DNA from: Thermoanaerobacterium thermosulfurigenes
GTDB lineage: Bacteria; Bacillota; Thermoanaerobacteria; Thermoanaerobacterales; Thermoanaerobacteraceae
NCBI RefSeq assembly: GCF_051201035.1
Contig: NZ_JBPODR010000005.1
Location: 56,133-120,132, forward strand
Length of the DNA: 64,000 bases
Direction: 5' to 3'
In this document: one piece after another, positions 63,491-64,000 of the stretch
How positions within the stretch are numbered: the stretch's first letter is position 1
Layout of the letters: the number at the start of each line of letters is the position of its first letter
Notes under the pieces: generated by a model
Told to the model about the DNA's origin: nothing
Databases searched by the model: none
What the model saw: only the letters and a program-made list of their open reading frames with translations
Translations under genes and position numbers: made by a program

Positions 63491-63785
63491 ATCTTTTGTT
63501 CATTTGCTATGCATATTCTTCTGAAAAAATCTCTTTCATTAATCTTTCTCTCAAAAATATTATTTCCGTTCGCAAATTGTGTTTTCTATATACTTTAGGC
63601 TCACTTCGTTCGTTCGGCTGTCGCCATCTATGCGCTGTGATGGCTTTCTCAGCCTCTCTTCACTTCGCTCGCCTAGTATATTACGAAAACGCAATTAATC
63701 GCTCACTTCAATAATATTTTTTTATATAGATTTTTTCTCGCTATATGCTTTTCTAAATGAACTTTGAATACTGCACAATGCTAAA
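63491..63785 (-). other. 23S-5S spacer with a large folded element, no gene
   Basis: No tRNA or coding frame is found in these 295 bases. They hold nested inverted repeats: AATATTAT/ATAATATT (63556/63711), AATTGTGTTTTC/GAAAACGCAATT (63575/63685) and GCCATC/GATGGC inside. The whole can fold as one long hairpin of about 160 bases. Confidence 0.6.
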
Positions 63786-64000
63786 GGTCAAGTCCTCGAC
63801 TTATTAGTACCGGTCAGCTGAAAGTATTTCTACTCTTACACCTCCGGCCTATCTACCTCGTCTTCTTCAAGGTGTCTTACTCTGGCACTCAACTCTACCT
63901 ACTGCAATCTATTTTATTTCATTCCCTAACATTTGTACATAGTGCTTTTTCCCTTCAGTAAGTATAGTTGAGTGCCAGATGGGAAATCTTATCTTGAGGT
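63786..64000 (-). rRNA. rrl: 23S ribosomal RNA, 3' end (partial)
   Basis: The minus strand ends ..GTCGAGGACTTGACC, the normal 23S 3' end, and contains the conserved 3' domain (reverse of GTACCGGTCAGCTGAA and TGGGAAATCTTATCTTGAGG). The gene continues past the window edge. A long extra hairpin is inserted at helix 98 (63881-63979). Confidence 0.95.
63881..63979 (-). repeat. Extended helix 98 / intervening sequence in 23S rRNA
   Basis: Arms TCTGGCACTCAACT and AGTTGAGTGCCAGA form a perfect 14-bp stem. A second stem (TACCTACTG/CAGTAAGTA) lies inside. In Bacillus the same place is a 12-base stem-loop (TTCC-TTGC-GGAA). About 87 extra bases are present. Confidence 0.8.

Noticed and set aside
63491..63785. 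tRNA gene in the rRNA spacer
   Set aside because: No T-psi-C or anticodon-arm consensus was found in either direction; the inverted repeats do not form a cloverleaf.

Overview
The window looks like a chromosome segment of a low-GC, spore-forming, anaerobic thermophilic Firmicute, most likely Thermoanaerobacterium or a close relative. This is inferred from strong A+T bias, TTG/GTG starts behind strong GGAGG ribosome sites, a germination permease, anaerobic glycerol genes, a very large cyclic glucan synthase and an rRNA operon end. Nearly all genes lie on the minus strand. I see no insertion sequence, prophage, CRISPR array or tRNA.

Layout. 1-6378: an uncharacterised operon of a metallo-beta-lactamase/beta-CASP protein (interrupted by a one-base frameshift at an A7 run), an Hsp70-like ATPase, a HEAT-like repeat protein, a coiled-coil protein and a cut-off small ORF. 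6426-16599: a glycerol/dihydroxyacetone regulon (glpP, glpF, glpK, a three-gene FAD dehydrogenase set, a sigma-54 activator with an HPr-like domain, dhaK, dhaL, dhaM). Its two ends carry the same sigma-54 promoter sequence. 16694-18625: arsR-acr3-arsC on the plus strand behind a consensus promoter. 18679-27347: a PlsY-like/glycosyltransferase pair, a cation efflux protein, a BadF-type activase with two DUF2229 proteins, a dihydrolipoamide-dehydrogenase-like protein and an MFS exporter. 27610-30307: an ArsR-family regulator, a TehA/SLAC1-type transporter and three small redox or cofactor proteins, with three matching ArsR-type operators.

30343-41962: envelope and miscellaneous genes (LPG-synthase-like membrane protein, polysaccharide deacetylase, a Cas4-like nuclease split into two membrane-anchored halves, a sugar nucleotidyltransferase with a degenerate phosphomannomutase domain, a Na/Pi-type transporter, a germination permease, glyA, a candidate small RNA, a dipeptidase, a PIG-L deacetylase). 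41983-49613: a complete hisZGDCBHAF-IE operon. 49622-63254: an EEP-family phosphatase, slipin, a GntR/DUF1648 pair, a 2877-residue cyclic beta-1,2-glucan synthase and an RsmF-like methyltransferase. 63329-64000: 5S rRNA and the 3' end of 23S rRNA, whose helix 98 carries a long extra hairpin.

The best leads are the ArsR regulon with its redox genes, the split membrane Cas4-like nuclease, the sigma-54/HPr-like control of glycerol genes, the Hsp70/HEAT/beta-CASP operon, the activase/DUF2229 set without a dehydratase, and a C-rich small RNA candidate. Functions rest on recognisable motifs and family knowledge; no database search was possible.
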